Source: Stieleria marina (GTDB lineage Bacteria; Planctomycetota; Planctomycetia; Pirellulales; Pirellulaceae). From it: a DNA stretch of 64,000 bases. The stretch spans positions 4,154,001 through 4,218,000 of the forward strand of contig CP036526.1 in the NCBI GenBank assembly GCA_007741555.1. The letters run 5' to 3'. How positions within the stretch are numbered: position 1 is the stretch's first letter; each line of letters starts with the position of its first letter. Made by a program: the position numbers and the translations under genes. Positions 31,801 to 36,703 of the stretch are shown here, in pieces. The notes beneath the pieces are model-generated. The model ran no database searches. It had not been told where the DNA came from and saw nothing but the letters and a program-made list of their open reading frames with translations.

Positions 31801-33765
31801 TGCGGCCGCAGCAGCATCGATGTTCAGTGCCGTTGTCGTTGCGACTAATTTGCCATCGGTTGAAAGCTCAAGTTCGTAGACATCCACCATGGGGCCGCCA
31901 CCTACCGGTTCAGTTCCGATGAACAACGATCCGTCAAAGTAGGTTCCGCCACCGCTGAGCATGCCTTCGCCAGAAGGAATCCCCAACGAAACAAGTGTGC
32001 CGATGGTGTGATGAGTATTGGCGGCGACGTCCCAGTAGTAGAGATTCGTGTCGTCGCTGTAGTAGGCCAGATTGTTGTCCGCGTTTGCAGCCAGACCGTT
32101 GATGTAGGGAACTAGAGGCGAGGACGTAACGACCGTCGTTGCACCCGTCGTCAAATTGACCGCTTCGATCTGACCGGACGAACTGGACGCAGTGCCGCTG
32201 CCATCGTGGCTGCCGATGTAGACGACGTTGTCGAGTTCGTTGAGCGATTGAACTGCCGCATCGCTGTTGTCCAGGATGTACGTATAGTCGCCGTTTTGAT
32301 CCAGTTGCAACGTGCCATGATTGCCAGTGATCGTCACCCCAACATTCGACGCGTTTCCGTTTACTTCGCTCACGGACAAATTGCCGATCAGTGTCGAATC
32401 GTTGTCGAGCACGTTTCCGGTGATTGGGTTCGACGCGTCGTCTTCGATGACCAGCGCCACATCCGCTGTCGCGTCGGGGAGCAGCCCGGATAGTTCCGAA
32501 ATCGCCGTCCCACTCGTTACGGCCCAGTACTGACTGGTAATGGTAATCGTAATGCGACCGTTTGCGTCGGCCGTCATCACCGTCGCGAAATCTTCCAAGT
32601 CCGTCGTGCTATTGCCGATGCTTCCGTTGACCAACACATCGTCGGCACCGAAATACTTGTCCGCATGCGTGACCGTACCGTTGCCACCCGTGATCGCAAC
32701 CGTCTGGAGAGAATTGAACGATGCATGTGAAAACGAATAGACCGCGTACTCCTGACCAGCCGTCAGTCCACTCCAGCGCAGTTGAACCTGTTCGGTACCG
32801 CCAGAATTGTCGTAAAGGCTGCCATCGATTCCCGTCAAATCATTGCTGTGATTGGGGATCGTTCCGGCCGTAGGATCGTTGTCTTCATTTGTCAGCGACC
32901 CCGTCGTCGTGATTCGCAACGAATAGCCGCTATTGATTCCGTTTTCGTTGACCAAGTTGTTGATCGTTCCGGTGCCGGTCGCATGCGTCCAGTTGGTCGG
33001 ACTGGTCGTATCGCTACCGGGACCAATATCAACACCGGTCAGAACACCGGGCGTGAAATCCGCAAGGAATCCGAACCATTGCTCAAACGTCAGCGTTTCC
33101 GCTTCGATGCTGCCGGTTGCCACTTCCAAATCCCAGTCACCGCCCAATTCAGCGTTGCCGGTTCGATCGTCCGATGCCGCCACATCAGCGCCGGTCAGTT
33201 CGGCCAACGATTCTACAAACGCTTGTCCAGCCGAATCGCCAGCCAAGTCGCATCCGTAGAACAAGATGTCGGCATCGGTGGTCAACGAGTCTGCCCAGCC
33301 GACAAACTGCCCCGCGTAACCTGGCAGCGATCCGGCATTCAAGGTCGACGACCCCAGTGACAGGCTGCCTTCGCTACCGTGTGACAGAACATGAATGGCA
33401 TCGTAGGACTGTCCGGAAGATTTAAGGATCTCCGAAATTTGATCGATCCCATCGGTGTCCACGTCCAACAACCGGACTTCCACGGTTCGATCCTGCCGTT
33501 GCTGCATGATCTCCGCAATCATCGCGTCAGCGTTGTCCACGTTGGCGTCGACCAAGATCAGTTCGCGAGGATACGTCTGCTGATCCGCGGCGACTGTCGT
33601 CTGCGTCGACATCTCTTGCGCGGGCAGATCGCGGGCGGCGTCGACCGGATTTTCCATACCGTCGGGCTGAAAGAGAAACCCACCGTCGGGGACAGCGTCA
33701 AAAAGGACGCGATCTTCCAGTTGCTCCATAATGCGGTGGAGTTTCTGATTGGGTTGATTTGACAT
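13897..33765 (-). CDS. Giant 6622-residue DUF4347 / VCBS / putative-Ig repeat surface protein
   Basis: The ATG at 33765 is preceded by AGGA at 33777-33780. The N-terminus has no ordinary signal peptide but carries MEQLEDRVLFDA (residues 13-24), a variant of the LEPR-XLL-type motif of large planctomycete surface proteins. A DUF4347 domain follows (about 66-240; H129 in LSHG, C172 in FYGCDLAG). A VCBS-type domain comes next, interrupted by a beta-propeller-like segment (about 512-755). Then about 26 tandem two-part units run to near residue 6440. Each is close to 214 residues: a putative-Ig/dystroglycan-like part starting GTIPPQ and a cadherin/VCBS-like part starting ATDN. The C-terminal 170 residues are a different beta-rich domain ending NPLGLL. 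Numerous DxDxD runs suggest calcium binding. The likely role is an adhesin or cell-surface fibre, about 650 kDa, exported by the genes that follow. Confidence 0.95.
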   Translation of the reverse strand: MSNQPNQKLHRIMEQLEDRVLFDAVPDGGFLFQPDGMENPVDAARDLPAQEMSTQTTVAADQQTYPRELILVDANVDNADAMIAEIMQQRQDRTVEVRLLDVDTDGIDQISEILKSSGQSYDAIHVLSHGSEGSLSLGSSTLNAGSLPGYAGQFVGWADSLTTDADILFYGCDLAGDSAGQAFVESLAELTGADVAASDDRTGNAELGGDWDLEVATGSIEAETLTFEQWFGFLADFTPGVLTGVDIGPGSDTTSPTNWTHATGTGTINNLVNENGINSGYSLRITTTGSLTNEDNDPTAGTIPNHSNDLTGIDGSLYDNSGGTEQVQLRWSGLTAGQEYAVYSFSHASFNSLQTVAITGGNGTVTHADKYFGADDVLVNGSIGNSTTDLEDFATVMTADANGRITITITSQYWAVTSGTAISELSGLLPDATADVALVIEDDASNPITGNVLDNDSTLIGNLSVSEVNGNASNVGVTITGNHGTLQLDQNGDYTYILDNSDAAVQSLNELDNVVYIGSHDGSGTASSSSGQIEAVNLTTGATTVVTSSPLVPYINGLAANADNNLAYYSDDTNLYYWDVAANTHHTIGTLVSLGIPSGEGMLSGGGTYFDGSLFIGTEPVGGGPMVDVYELELSTDGKLVATTTALNIDAAAAAAGFPDVGGFGDLIYSNGAIYGSTTVAGYWRFDMTSGVFEQLNSEYRGQLMATEDGRIFSVTGNVVQQVDLESGDLTGATFNTVLEATDGSGAISGAHNPSTVLTESFTYTVVDDDGDEVTTTLTITIQGDNDPPQASDYETTVVAGSTNNPISITTPTDVDNSSAELTITFDSVPPSSQGTYTVGVGGPVVTTSTTLTADQLNQLVFTPNSGFVGNVSDLDYTVTDPRGLSDSGTISIFVNAPPTATNNSGSVTEDTDLTETGNVITDNDGNGVDSDPNGSTVNVVAVDGATGSVASSVAGSYGSVQINANGSYTYTLNNTLAAVNALGPGDSLTDTFTYTIDDGTGLTDTATLTITIDGTNDAPTVTSTIPNQSDADAETGISVNAATYFGDPESGTLTFSATNLPPGLSINSSGLITGTVDPSASTGGPYSVTITAEDAYGSTVSQTITWAISNPPPTATDNDLGTTENTSISGNIVTDSDGNGVDSDPDGDTLTVTLINGVAGNVGGPVTGSGGGAFTVSSTGAYTLNPGTDFDYLAAGETAATTINYTISDGEGGTDTATVTVTVTGVNDSPTAFGTIPPQSGVDGTTLSTFDLSSFFGDPDLTDTLTYSAGGSLPPGLAINPTTGVVTGSYDPSASTGGPYSVVITAEDPDGATVVQAFTWTVTNPGPTATDNDLGTAEGSTLTGNVMSDADGHGVDSDVDGDTIVVNAVNGVAGNVASSVAGSNGGTFTIAANGSYTFATGSDFEYLDAGETATTTVNYTITDNEGGTDSATVTVVVTGTNDTPTANGTIPPQSGVDSTVESPLDVSGFFADVDATDTLTFSDGGTLPGGLSIHPTTGVITGTYDADSSQGGPYAVVITATDDNGATVTQEFTWTVTNPGPTATDNDLGTSEGSTLTGNVMSDADGHGVDSDVDGDTIVVNAVNGVAGNVASSVAGTNGGTFTIAANGSYTFATGSDFEYLDAGETATTTVDYTITDNEGGTDSATVTVVVTGTNDTPTANGTIPPQSGVDSTVESPLDVSGFFADVDATDTLTFSDGGTLPGGLSIHPTTGLITGTYDADSSQGGPYTVVITATDDNGATVTQEFAWTVTNPGPTATDNDLGTSEGSTLTGNVMSDADGHGVDSDVDGDTIVVNAVNGVAGNVASSVAGSNGGTFTIAANGSYTFATGSDFEYLDAGETATTTVDYTITDNEGGTDSATVTIVVTGTNDTPTANGTIPPQSGVDSTVESPLDVSGYFGDVDASDTLTFSDGGTLPGGLSINPTTGVITGTYDADSSQGGPYAVVITATDDNGATVTQEFTWTVTNPGPTATDNDLGTSEGSTLTGNVMSDADGHGVDSDVDGDAIEVSAVNGVAGNVASGVAGTNGGTFTIAANGSYTFATGSDFEYLDAGETATTTVDYTITDNEGGTDSATVTVVVTGTNDTPTANGTIPPQSGVDSTVESPLDVSGYFGDVDASDTLTFSDGGTLPGGLSINPTTGVITGTYDADSSQGGPYAVVITATDDNGATVTQEFTWTVTNPGPTATDNDLGTSEGSTLTGNVMSDADGHGVDSDVDGDTIVVNAVNGVAGNVASGVAGSNGGTFTIAANGSYTFATGSDFEYLDAGETATTTVDYTITDNEGGTDSATVTVIVTGTNDTPTANGTIPPQTGVDSTVESPLDVSGFFADVDATDTLTFSDGGTLPGGLSINPTTGVITGTYDADSSQGGPYAVVITATDDNGATVTQEFTWTVTNPGPTATDNDLGTSEGSTLTGNVMSDADGHGVDSDVDGDTIVVNAVNGVAGNVASSVAGTNGGTFTIAANGSYTFATGSDFEYLDAGETATTTVDYTITDNEGGTDSATVTVVVTGTNDTPTANGTIPPQSGVDSTVESPLDVSGFFADVDATDTLTFSDGGTLPGGLSIHPTTGLITGTYDADSSQGGPYTVVITATDDNGATVTQEFAWTVTNPGPTATDNDLGTSEGSTLTGNVMSDADGHGVDSDVDGDTIVVNAVNGVAGNVASSVAGSNGGTFTIAANGSYTFATGSDFEYLDAGETATTTVDYTITDNEGGTDSATVTIVVTGTNDTPTANGTIPPQSGVDSTVESPLDVSGYFGDVDASDTLTFSDGGTLPGGLSINPTTGVITGTYDADSSQGGPYAVVITATDDNGATVTQEFTWTVTNPGPTATDNDLGTSEGSTLTGNVMSDADGHGVDSDVDGDAIEVSAVNGVAGNVASGVAGTNGGTFTIAANGSYTFATGSDFEYLDAGETATTTVDYTITDNEGGTDSATVTVVVTGTNDTPTANGTIPPQSGVDSTVESPLDVSGYFGDVDASDTLTFSDGGTLPGGLSINPTTGVITGTYDADSSQGGPYAVVITATDDNGATVTQEFTWTVTNPGPTATDNDLGTSEGSTLTGNVMSDADGHGVDSDVDGDTIVVNAVNGVAGNVASGVAGSNGGTFTIAANGSYTFATGSDFEYLDAGETATTTVDYTITDNEGGTDSATVTVIVTGTNDTPTANGTIPPQTGVDSTVESPLDVSGFFADVDATDTLTFSDGGTLPGGLSINPTTGVITGTYDADSSQGGPYAVVITATDDNGATVTQEFTWTVTNPGPTATDNDLGTSEGSTLTGNVMSDADGHGVDSDVDVDTIVVSAVNGTAGNVASGVAGSNGGTFTIAADGSYTFATGSDFEYLDAGETATTTVDYTITDNEGGTDSATVTVVVTGTNDAPTANGTIPPQSGVDSTVESPLDVSGFFADVDATDTLTFSDGVTLPGGLSINPTTGVITGTYDADSSQGGPYAVVITATDDNGATVTQEFTWTVTNPGPTATDNDLGTAEGSTLTGNVMSDADGHGVDSDVDGDTIVVSAVNGVAGNVASGVAGSNGGTFTIAADGSYTFATGSDFDDLGFGQTRTTTVAYTISDGEGGTDSATVTVVVSGANQAPTASGTIPPQTGVDSTVIAPLDVSGYFSDGDSGDVLTFSTGSTLPGGLSIDSATGVITGTYDADASQTSPYSVTVTATDVAGATATRTFTWTVTNPGPDATDNDLGTSEGSTLTGNVMTDSDGHGVDSDIDGDTITVSEVNGVAANVATAVAGSNGGNFTINADGGYTFATGSDFEYLAAGETATTTVTHTITDDEGGTDTATVSVLVTGTNDTPTAIGTIPPQTGVDSTVAAPLDLSGYFGDVDASNTLTFTDGGTLPEGLSINSAGVVTGTYDADSSQSGPYAVVITATDDAGTTVSQSFTWTVTNPGPDATDNARSTSQGSTISGNVMSDSDGSGVDSDIDGDTITVVAINGTAGDVAQGVAGSTGGTFTILSDGSYSFATGADFDYLAAGETATTTVNYTISDNEGGSDTATVTVTVTGTNDTPTAVGTIPPQAGVDSTVVAPLDLSGYFADTDTSNTLTFSTGTTLPGGLSIHPTTGVVTGTYDADASQGGPYVVVVTATDNGGATVTQSFTWTVTNPGPDATDNLLGTTESSTLTGNVMTDNDGSGVDSDVDGDTLTVTEVNGAAANVNSTVAGSAGGTFTIDSAGAYTFDTLGDFDYLAAGETATTTVTYTISDGEGGTDTATVSVVVTGVNNTPTATGTIPPQAGVDSTALSLLDLSGYFDDVDTSNTLSFSDGGTLPGGLSIDSTTGVVTGTYDADASQSGPYTVVITATDDDSATVTQTFVWSVTNPGPDATDNDLGTTENAALSGNVMTDNDGNGVDSDIDGDTITVVAINGTAGDVGAAIAGSGGGSFTIDSTGAYTFAPGSDFDSLNAGQTATTTIQYTISDNEGGSDTATVTVVVTGTNDAPTAEGTIPPQLGVDSTVVSPLDLTGYFGDVDNGSTLAFTAGSTLPPGLAIDSTTGIVTGTYDASASVGGPYTVTITATDDQGATVTQSFVWTVTNPGPDAIDNSQTTDQNTAATGNVLTDVDVLGVDNDVDGDTLVVSQISGSSALVGASVAGSAGGTFTVDAAGAYTFTPGGDFDWLGTGETATTTVAYTITDNEGGTDTAVLTITLTGTNETPTAIGTIPPQSGVDSTVVAPLDLSGYFGDVDATNTLTFSAGSTLPAGLSIDSATGVVTGTYDSDSSQSGPYNVVITATDNDGASTTQSFTWTVTNPGPVAQNDDFTTTQDSTISGNLIAVDNGSGVDSDIDGDTITVLDVNGATGNVGSAVVGSAGGTFTVASNGSYSFATGNDFDDLANGETRDTQIAYTITDSEGGTSTATVTVTVTGVNDDPFTIGTIPPQSDTDSVTITPVDVSGYFGDTDTTDVFAFDDGGTLPPGLSIDTATGIISGTPTADASDSGPYTVTITADDGNGGSITQTFNWDVVNPGPVATDDGFATNQDATISGNVMTVDNGGGVDSDVDGDAITVTAVGGVAGNVASSVNGSDGGTFTIHSDGSYSFNTGNDFDDLAVGQTRDTTVTYTISDGDLTSTATVTVNVTGTNDGPDATGTIPDQSDVDSDTITPVDVSGYFVDVDRIDTLTFSDNGTLPSGLSVGLTTGIITGTLSADASQGGPYNVTITAMDDHGEVIDQTFTWQVSNPIPTATDNDATIQEGLSHTANVITDDEGSGVDNDPDGDALTVSHVGAVAGNVGNSVSGSNGGTFTIASDGSYTFDTASDFGYLNIGESALTSVTYTVTDNEGGSATATVTITVTGASGAPASVGTIPPQSGVDSTTETPLDLSVYFADPDASDVLSFDDNGTLPYGLSIDPVSGIVTGTYDSSASANGPYTVTITATDLTGQQAQQTFNWTVTNPLPIATDNTVSTTENASRSGNVITDDNGSGVDSDPDGDVLSVDAVNGLAANVGAPIAGSSGGTFTVSPNGSYAFLPGTDFDSLAAGEVVSTSVTYTIIDAEGGTSTATLTVNVTGTNDVPTTNGTIPPQVGVDSTTIAPLDLSGYFDDVDGALVFKGTALPEGLSIDSVSGVVTGTYDADASQSGPYSVVITATDSEGVAVNQTFTWNVNNPGPDATDNDRATSQDAAIGGNVIADADGHGVDTDIDGDVIIVNEVNGTGANVGANVDGTNGGVFVLASDGSYSFDPQGDFDSLAAGESATTSVSYTITDNEGGTDTATLTVTVNGTNQTPTATGMIPPQSSTDDVVISPLDISVFFDDVDTTDVLTFADGGSLPPGLSLNSSSGVITGTLDNSASVGSPYTVAITVEDGQGGTLTRTFTWEVVNPGPVATDDEFTTDQDTAITGQVVTVSNGNSIDSDVDGDDLTVTAVNGLAANVASPIAGNNGGSFTIDSAGVVAFNPLSDFVSLTVGESATTSVTYTISDGEGGSDTATVTVTVNGTNDAPVILTTIAPQAHVDGQNIAPVDVSGSFADPDASDTLTFTAINLPSGLTIHPTTGVISGVIDNSASMSGPYAVTVTAADGKGGSVSQSFAWDVTNPNPTAQNNTNTVSDSGPTQASGNVIANQDVAGQTDNDPDGDDLVVTQIDGMSVNPNATISAFYGVLTIDSTGQYSYDLDVSHSSVVALAEGDTLSESFTYRVSDGEGGTDTAVLTITVVGSNDAPTTVGTIPDRQGVDANTIPTIPLAGYFTDSDSGDVLTFSDGGTLPPGLSINPTTGEVTGTYLADASVAGPYTVVITATDDLGESTTQQFVWAVINPMPIAESDSDLTDQDTLVAFNVLTDNNGSGIDSDPDGDALRVSDVNGNSNAVGQPIAGTNGGSFTIQSDGSLQFDPNGEFDDLLPGQSRVTQVDYTITDDEGGVDSTTVTIIVSGLEDSPEVVFSLPDQVDIEGEPIDPVSIADGFDDPDAGDSLTFGDGGTLPSGLTLDPVTGQITGTPDIGTAEIGTFPITITATDTTGRSTSQTFTWTISGTDTFEFAFDSFNDFSDEGKELRYGDYIHHRDVVLSEQIDRLAPEPILAGYAAPGSVLIGRIYDSSGSIIGETNLTVGPSGNWTMHFFGTKTTTHARVVIEHVATENVALGNTALKLTDDTYRAMQLDAASKPSPTAGSILDGTASKTLETHAGQNLNPLGLL
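24005..26572 (-). repeat. Four-unit block, copy 1 of a 2568-bp tandem duplication
   Basis: This block of four 642-bp units is repeated directly at +2568 bp. Identity runs from 24005 to 26622 against 26573 to 29190, and the flanking mismatches are at 24004/26572 and 26623/29191. Reading by eye, I found one internal mismatch, A at 26398 versus G at 28966, which is synonymous on the coding strand. Confidence 0.85.
26573..29140 (-). repeat. Four-unit block, copy 2 of a 2568-bp tandem duplication
   Basis: This is the second copy of the block beginning at 24005. The duplicated unit order is preserved (variants SIHPTTGLITG, YFGDVDAS, YFGDVDAS, FFADVDAT), and the near-perfect identity indicates a recent event or ongoing gene conversion. 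Confidence 0.85.
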
Positions 33766-33951
33766 GACCAGTTCGTTCCTAAAGTCGAGCCGTTAAGCGA
33801 GATATCCATAATTCCAGGCTGCCCACGGACGCAGACCAGGCGAATCCTTCGATAAGAAGCTCCACCCGTGCGACCACCGCGCACCGTTTTCGGCGCGCAG
33901 ACCAAGAGTCAAATGAAAGATATGACACGCACGTTCACCTTGCGGGATATT

Positions 33952-33969
33952 TGCAAAGCGAAGTTTGCA
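33952..33969. promoter_or_regulatory. Inverted repeat, candidate operator
   Basis: TGCAAA (33952-33957) and TTTGCA (33964-33969) form perfect 6-bp arms around a 6-bp spacer, about 190 bp upstream of the giant gene start. The symmetry suits a dimeric DNA-binding protein, but no regulator is known for it. Confidence 0.35.
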
Positions 33970-33981
33970 GAAGGCACCCTG

Positions 33982-34010
33982 AGTGCGGGTGCTGTGCGTT
34001 TAGTGCGGGT
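33982..34010. promoter_or_regulatory. Helically spaced GTGCG motifs, candidate regulator site
   Basis: AGTGCGGGT occurs at 33982-33990 and again at 34002-34010. A third GTGCG core lies between them at 33994. Core starts are at 33983, 33994 and 34003, roughly one helical turn apart, next to an A/T-rich stretch. This could be a binding array for an activator or ECF sigma factor. Confidence 0.3.
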
Positions 34011-34189
34011 CAATTCACTTTTTGATTTTTTCTCAACTTTTAACCCTCATCGGATGCGCCGGTCGTAACGATTATCACGGCGACCGGATCGGCCCCCCAG
34101 TCGCATTCGCCCCCTCGCTTTGCGTCCGCTCCCTCGCGCAGCGTGACGATCGACATGCAACTCTCTCCGCGGGATCCTAGCTGGCGACG

Positions 34190-34205
34190 GGGCGATCGAT
34201 CGCCC
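34190..34205. repeat. 16-bp perfect palindrome
   Basis: The sequence GGGCGATC/GATCGCCC is a perfect palindrome without spacer in the divergent region. It could be a protein-binding site or a chance event, as GCGATCGC-like words are common in this genome. Confidence 0.3.
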
Positions 34206-34558
34206 ATGGGATACCGCACGGAGGCCCGCTGCCGCATAAAACAACTAACCCAGCAGAGTGGCCCGTCAGAATCGCCCCTCAGCCGTCCCCGAGCAAAGTT
34301 TTCCCAAGCCATTTGGCCCTGCGGCATCGTTGCTGCGCCGTTACTGGCTTCAATTCATCTCAGCGGACTGGCTCAGTGGCCAGACAGCTCGATCGCTGTC
34401 AAGTCACCACCGACAACCTGCCCCAACAAGCTGCGAAACCATCGCCTGTCTCCGGGGTTGGATCTAGGTAGAATGGCATTGCGAAGGCCCAACGACGTGG
34501 CCATATTTCCTTCCTGAAAACCACGACAGATCGTTTGGCAGTCAGCGAATCGACCGCA

Positions 34559-35191
34559 ATGCGTTATCAGCAATCCGACCCGGATGTTCGATTGATGCTG
34601 CGCGTAAAAGAAGACGACGTGAACGCATTTACCGACCTGATGCGAAAGTATCAACCTCGGCTCATTCGCCTGATGCATACCCTGGGCCCGCGTCACGATT
34701 TGGCCGAAGACTTGATGCAAGAAACCTTTATGAGGGTCTATCGGGCTAGGAAATCTTACGTGCCCGGAGCTAAGTTTTCGACTTGGCTATTCACGATCGC
34801 CGGCAATGTGGCTCGCAATGCGAATCGTTCGGTGGGACGTCGCCAAGAAGTCAACGAAGTCGACGCCCCCAAAACACCTGACACTCCCAGCGGCGCCCAG
34901 CTGTTGGCTTCCAAAGCAATCGACGCGAGCGGCCTGATGCCCAACCGGCTGGCCGAAGGCGTCGAGCGGGCCGAATTGGTTCGTGCGGCCGTCAGTACAC
35001 TTGGCGAACGCCAACGGATGGCACTGATGCTGTCGCGTTTCGAGAACATGAGTTACATCGAGATCGCCGAGGCCATGGGATTGACCACCAAAGCAGTGAA
35101 ATCGTTGCTCAGCCGCGCACGGGTCAATCTGCGGGAGATCCTTGAGCCGTATGTTGATTCAGGCTTGTTGAAACAGGAGGACGACCAATGA
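34559..35191 (+). CDS. ECF-type RNA polymerase sigma factor
   Basis: The ATG at 34559 (MRYQQSDPDVRLML) is preferred over a TTG eight codons upstream at 34535. The protein, about 210 residues, has a sigma-70 region 2 (DVNAFTDLMRKYQPRLIRLM...DLAEDLMQETFMRVYRAR...KFSTWLFTIAGNVARN), a variable linker, and region 4 (ALMLSRFENMSYIEIAEAMGLTTKAVKSLLSRAR), the classical ECF layout. Its stop overlaps the start of the downstream likely anti-sigma gene by 4 bp. It is divergent from the giant-protein export block and could control it, although nothing in the sequence proves this. Confidence 0.9.
   Translation: MRYQQSDPDVRLMLRVKEDDVNAFTDLMRKYQPRLIRLMHTLGPRHDLAEDLMQETFMRVYRARKSYVPGAKFSTWLFTIAGNVARNANRSVGRRQEVNEVDAPKTPDTPSGAQLLASKAIDASGLMPNRLAEGVERAELVRAAVSTLGERQRMALMLSRFENMSYIEIAEAMGLTTKAVKSLLSRARVNLREILEPYVDSGLLKQEDDQ
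35175..35180 (+). promoter_or_regulatory. Strong Shine-Dalgarno for the anti-sigma gene
   Basis: AGGAGG lies inside the end of the sigma factor gene, 7 nt before the ATG at 35188. With the 4-bp stop/start overlap this indicates translational coupling of the sigma and anti-sigma proteins. Confidence 0.7.
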
Positions 35192-36591
35192 GTACTGACA
35201 CATCGACCGAAGAAGTCAGCCCGCTTGATCCAGACGACGAGCTACTGGTCGCGTACTTGGATGGCGAATTGGATTCGCGGGAACGTGACGAACTGGAAGA
35301 TCGCCTACTGCAGGACGAATCATTGCGTCAGAAACTGCAGAGTCTGCAAACCGGCTGGGAAATGCTGGATGAGCTCCCCGCCCCCACTACCAATGAACGC
35401 CTGGTCGAATCGACTCTGGAATTAGTCGTATCGGACATCCTGAAAGCCGCTCCGGAACAACCCGAAGAAAAGTCACCGCAACGTTTTCGTATCCCGCTGT
35501 TGATTGGAGCGTTTGCCTTATTGGCCGCCATCGCCGGATGGTCCGCTGGCTTTTTCAATCGAAGTTCGATCGAACACCATCAGTTGCAGAACCTTGCTCT
35601 GGCCGAAAACTTGGACGCGTATCTCTGGGGCAGCGACCTCACTCTGATGCGGATTCTGCAGAACGATCCCGCTTGGCTGAACATGGTGTCGACCGCCAAA
35701 GAAATGGGCCAACTGAACTACGAACCGATGACCAAGATCCAAACCACGCCGGTCAGCGGGCGGTTCGAGGTGATCGCGTCGATGGTACCAGAGAGTCGAG
35801 CGATCTTGGAAACTCGCTGGGAAGAACTGGCACAGCTGGACGCTGACTCAAGAGAGAAAATCAAACAGACAGCTGCCAAGATCGAGATTCAACCCGAATC
35901 AGAATTGTTAATCAAAACGATGTCTCAGTACGCGGCTTGGCGATCAACCTTGCCGGCTGAAATGCGAGACGCGATCGAGCAAACCGAAGGCATCGAGCGA
36001 AAGAAGGCAATCGCCGAAGCCATCACTTACACGCTGGATTCGGTTTCGCGACGTTCCGGCGGCATGCTGTCCGAAGAAACGGTGATCAGGATCGACCACG
36101 CTTTGGAGACATTCTTGGCGGACCGTACCGATGCGGATCCCAAGCTGAAAGCGGCAATCGATAAGCACGCCGAACGTTATTCCGAAGGCGCGCACGTGTA
36201 TGCGATCATGGTTATGCTGGCCGACGAAAATCAAAGTCGATCCCGAAGTCGGTTTTCGCGCCCACCTGGATACGACGCGATCGCGCCCATCACGATGTCC
36301 GAATTGGATTCCATTATTGCGATCTTAGACGTCAATGCGTTGGATGATTTGAATTTGCTGACGAATTGGTCTCCCTATAGTGGCCACGACCCACGTTTGC
36401 TGGAAAGCACGCTGCGGACTTGGGCCGAAGAAACGGCTCGCCGCAAATTCGACCAACTCCGTCCTGAGCGCGGCACCCTGATCGAACGTTACTCGGAACT
36501 TAGCAACGCCGAACGTGACCGAATCGACCTTCTACCTCCGTCGGAAATCAAACGACGACTGTCCGATCGCGGTCGTTCCTTTGGTCGATAG
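35188..36591 (+). CDS. Likely membrane-anchored anti-sigma factor
   Basis: A 467-residue protein. The N-terminus to about residue 60 (DDELLVAYLDGELDSRERDEL...) is the helical anti-sigma domain common in planctomycetes. It lacks the HxxxCxxC zinc motif of ZAS-type factors. A transmembrane helix lies at about 104-124 (IPLLIGAFALLAAIAGWSAGFF). The remainder, about 340 residues, is a charged helical periplasmic domain with no family I recognise. The 4-bp overlap with the sigma gene and the strong ribosome-binding site support a cognate pair. The large periplasmic part could sense envelope state and release the sigma factor, which is inference. Confidence 0.75.
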   Translation: MSTDTSTEEVSPLDPDDELLVAYLDGELDSRERDELEDRLLQDESLRQKLQSLQTGWEMLDELPAPTTNERLVESTLELVVSDILKAAPEQPEEKSPQRFRIPLLIGAFALLAAIAGWSAGFFNRSSIEHHQLQNLALAENLDAYLWGSDLTLMRILQNDPAWLNMVSTAKEMGQLNYEPMTKIQTTPVSGRFEVIASMVPESRAILETRWEELAQLDADSREKIKQTAAKIEIQPESELLIKTMSQYAAWRSTLPAEMRDAIEQTEGIERKKAIAEAITYTLDSVSRRSGGMLSEETVIRIDHALETFLADRTDADPKLKAAIDKHAERYSEGAHVYAIMVMLADENQSRSRSRFSRPPGYDAIAPITMSELDSIIAILDVNALDDLNLLTNWSPYSGHDPRLLESTLRTWAEETARRKFDQLRPERGTLIERYSELSNAERDRIDLLPPSEIKRRLSDRGRSFGR

Positions 36592-36703
36592 CCAACGAAC
36601 AGGAAACGTAAAGTTCACCGGCGACGATTCACGCCGGGTCAAGAGCCGTTAGACTGCATCGGTCCCGATCCGTTTCCCGCTGTGCCGAAACTCTTTCGCA
36701 TCG

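Larger units (their letters stand above)
33766..34558. other. Divergent intergenic region between the giant gene and the sigma factor gene
   Basis: About 793 bp without a convincing gene; the short frames here look like random openings. It must hold promoters for both the minus-strand giant-protein block and the plus-strand sigma/anti-sigma pair. It contains an inverted repeat, spaced GTGCG motifs, an A/T-rich tract near 34014-34045 (candidate upstream element) and a 16-bp palindrome. No match to a standard sigma-70 promoter was convincing. Confidence 0.6.

Noticed and set aside
33766-34558. Small genes in the divergent region (for example the frames at 34040-34327)
   Set aside because: They overlap each other on both strands, lack ribosome-binding sites and show no recognisable protein features.
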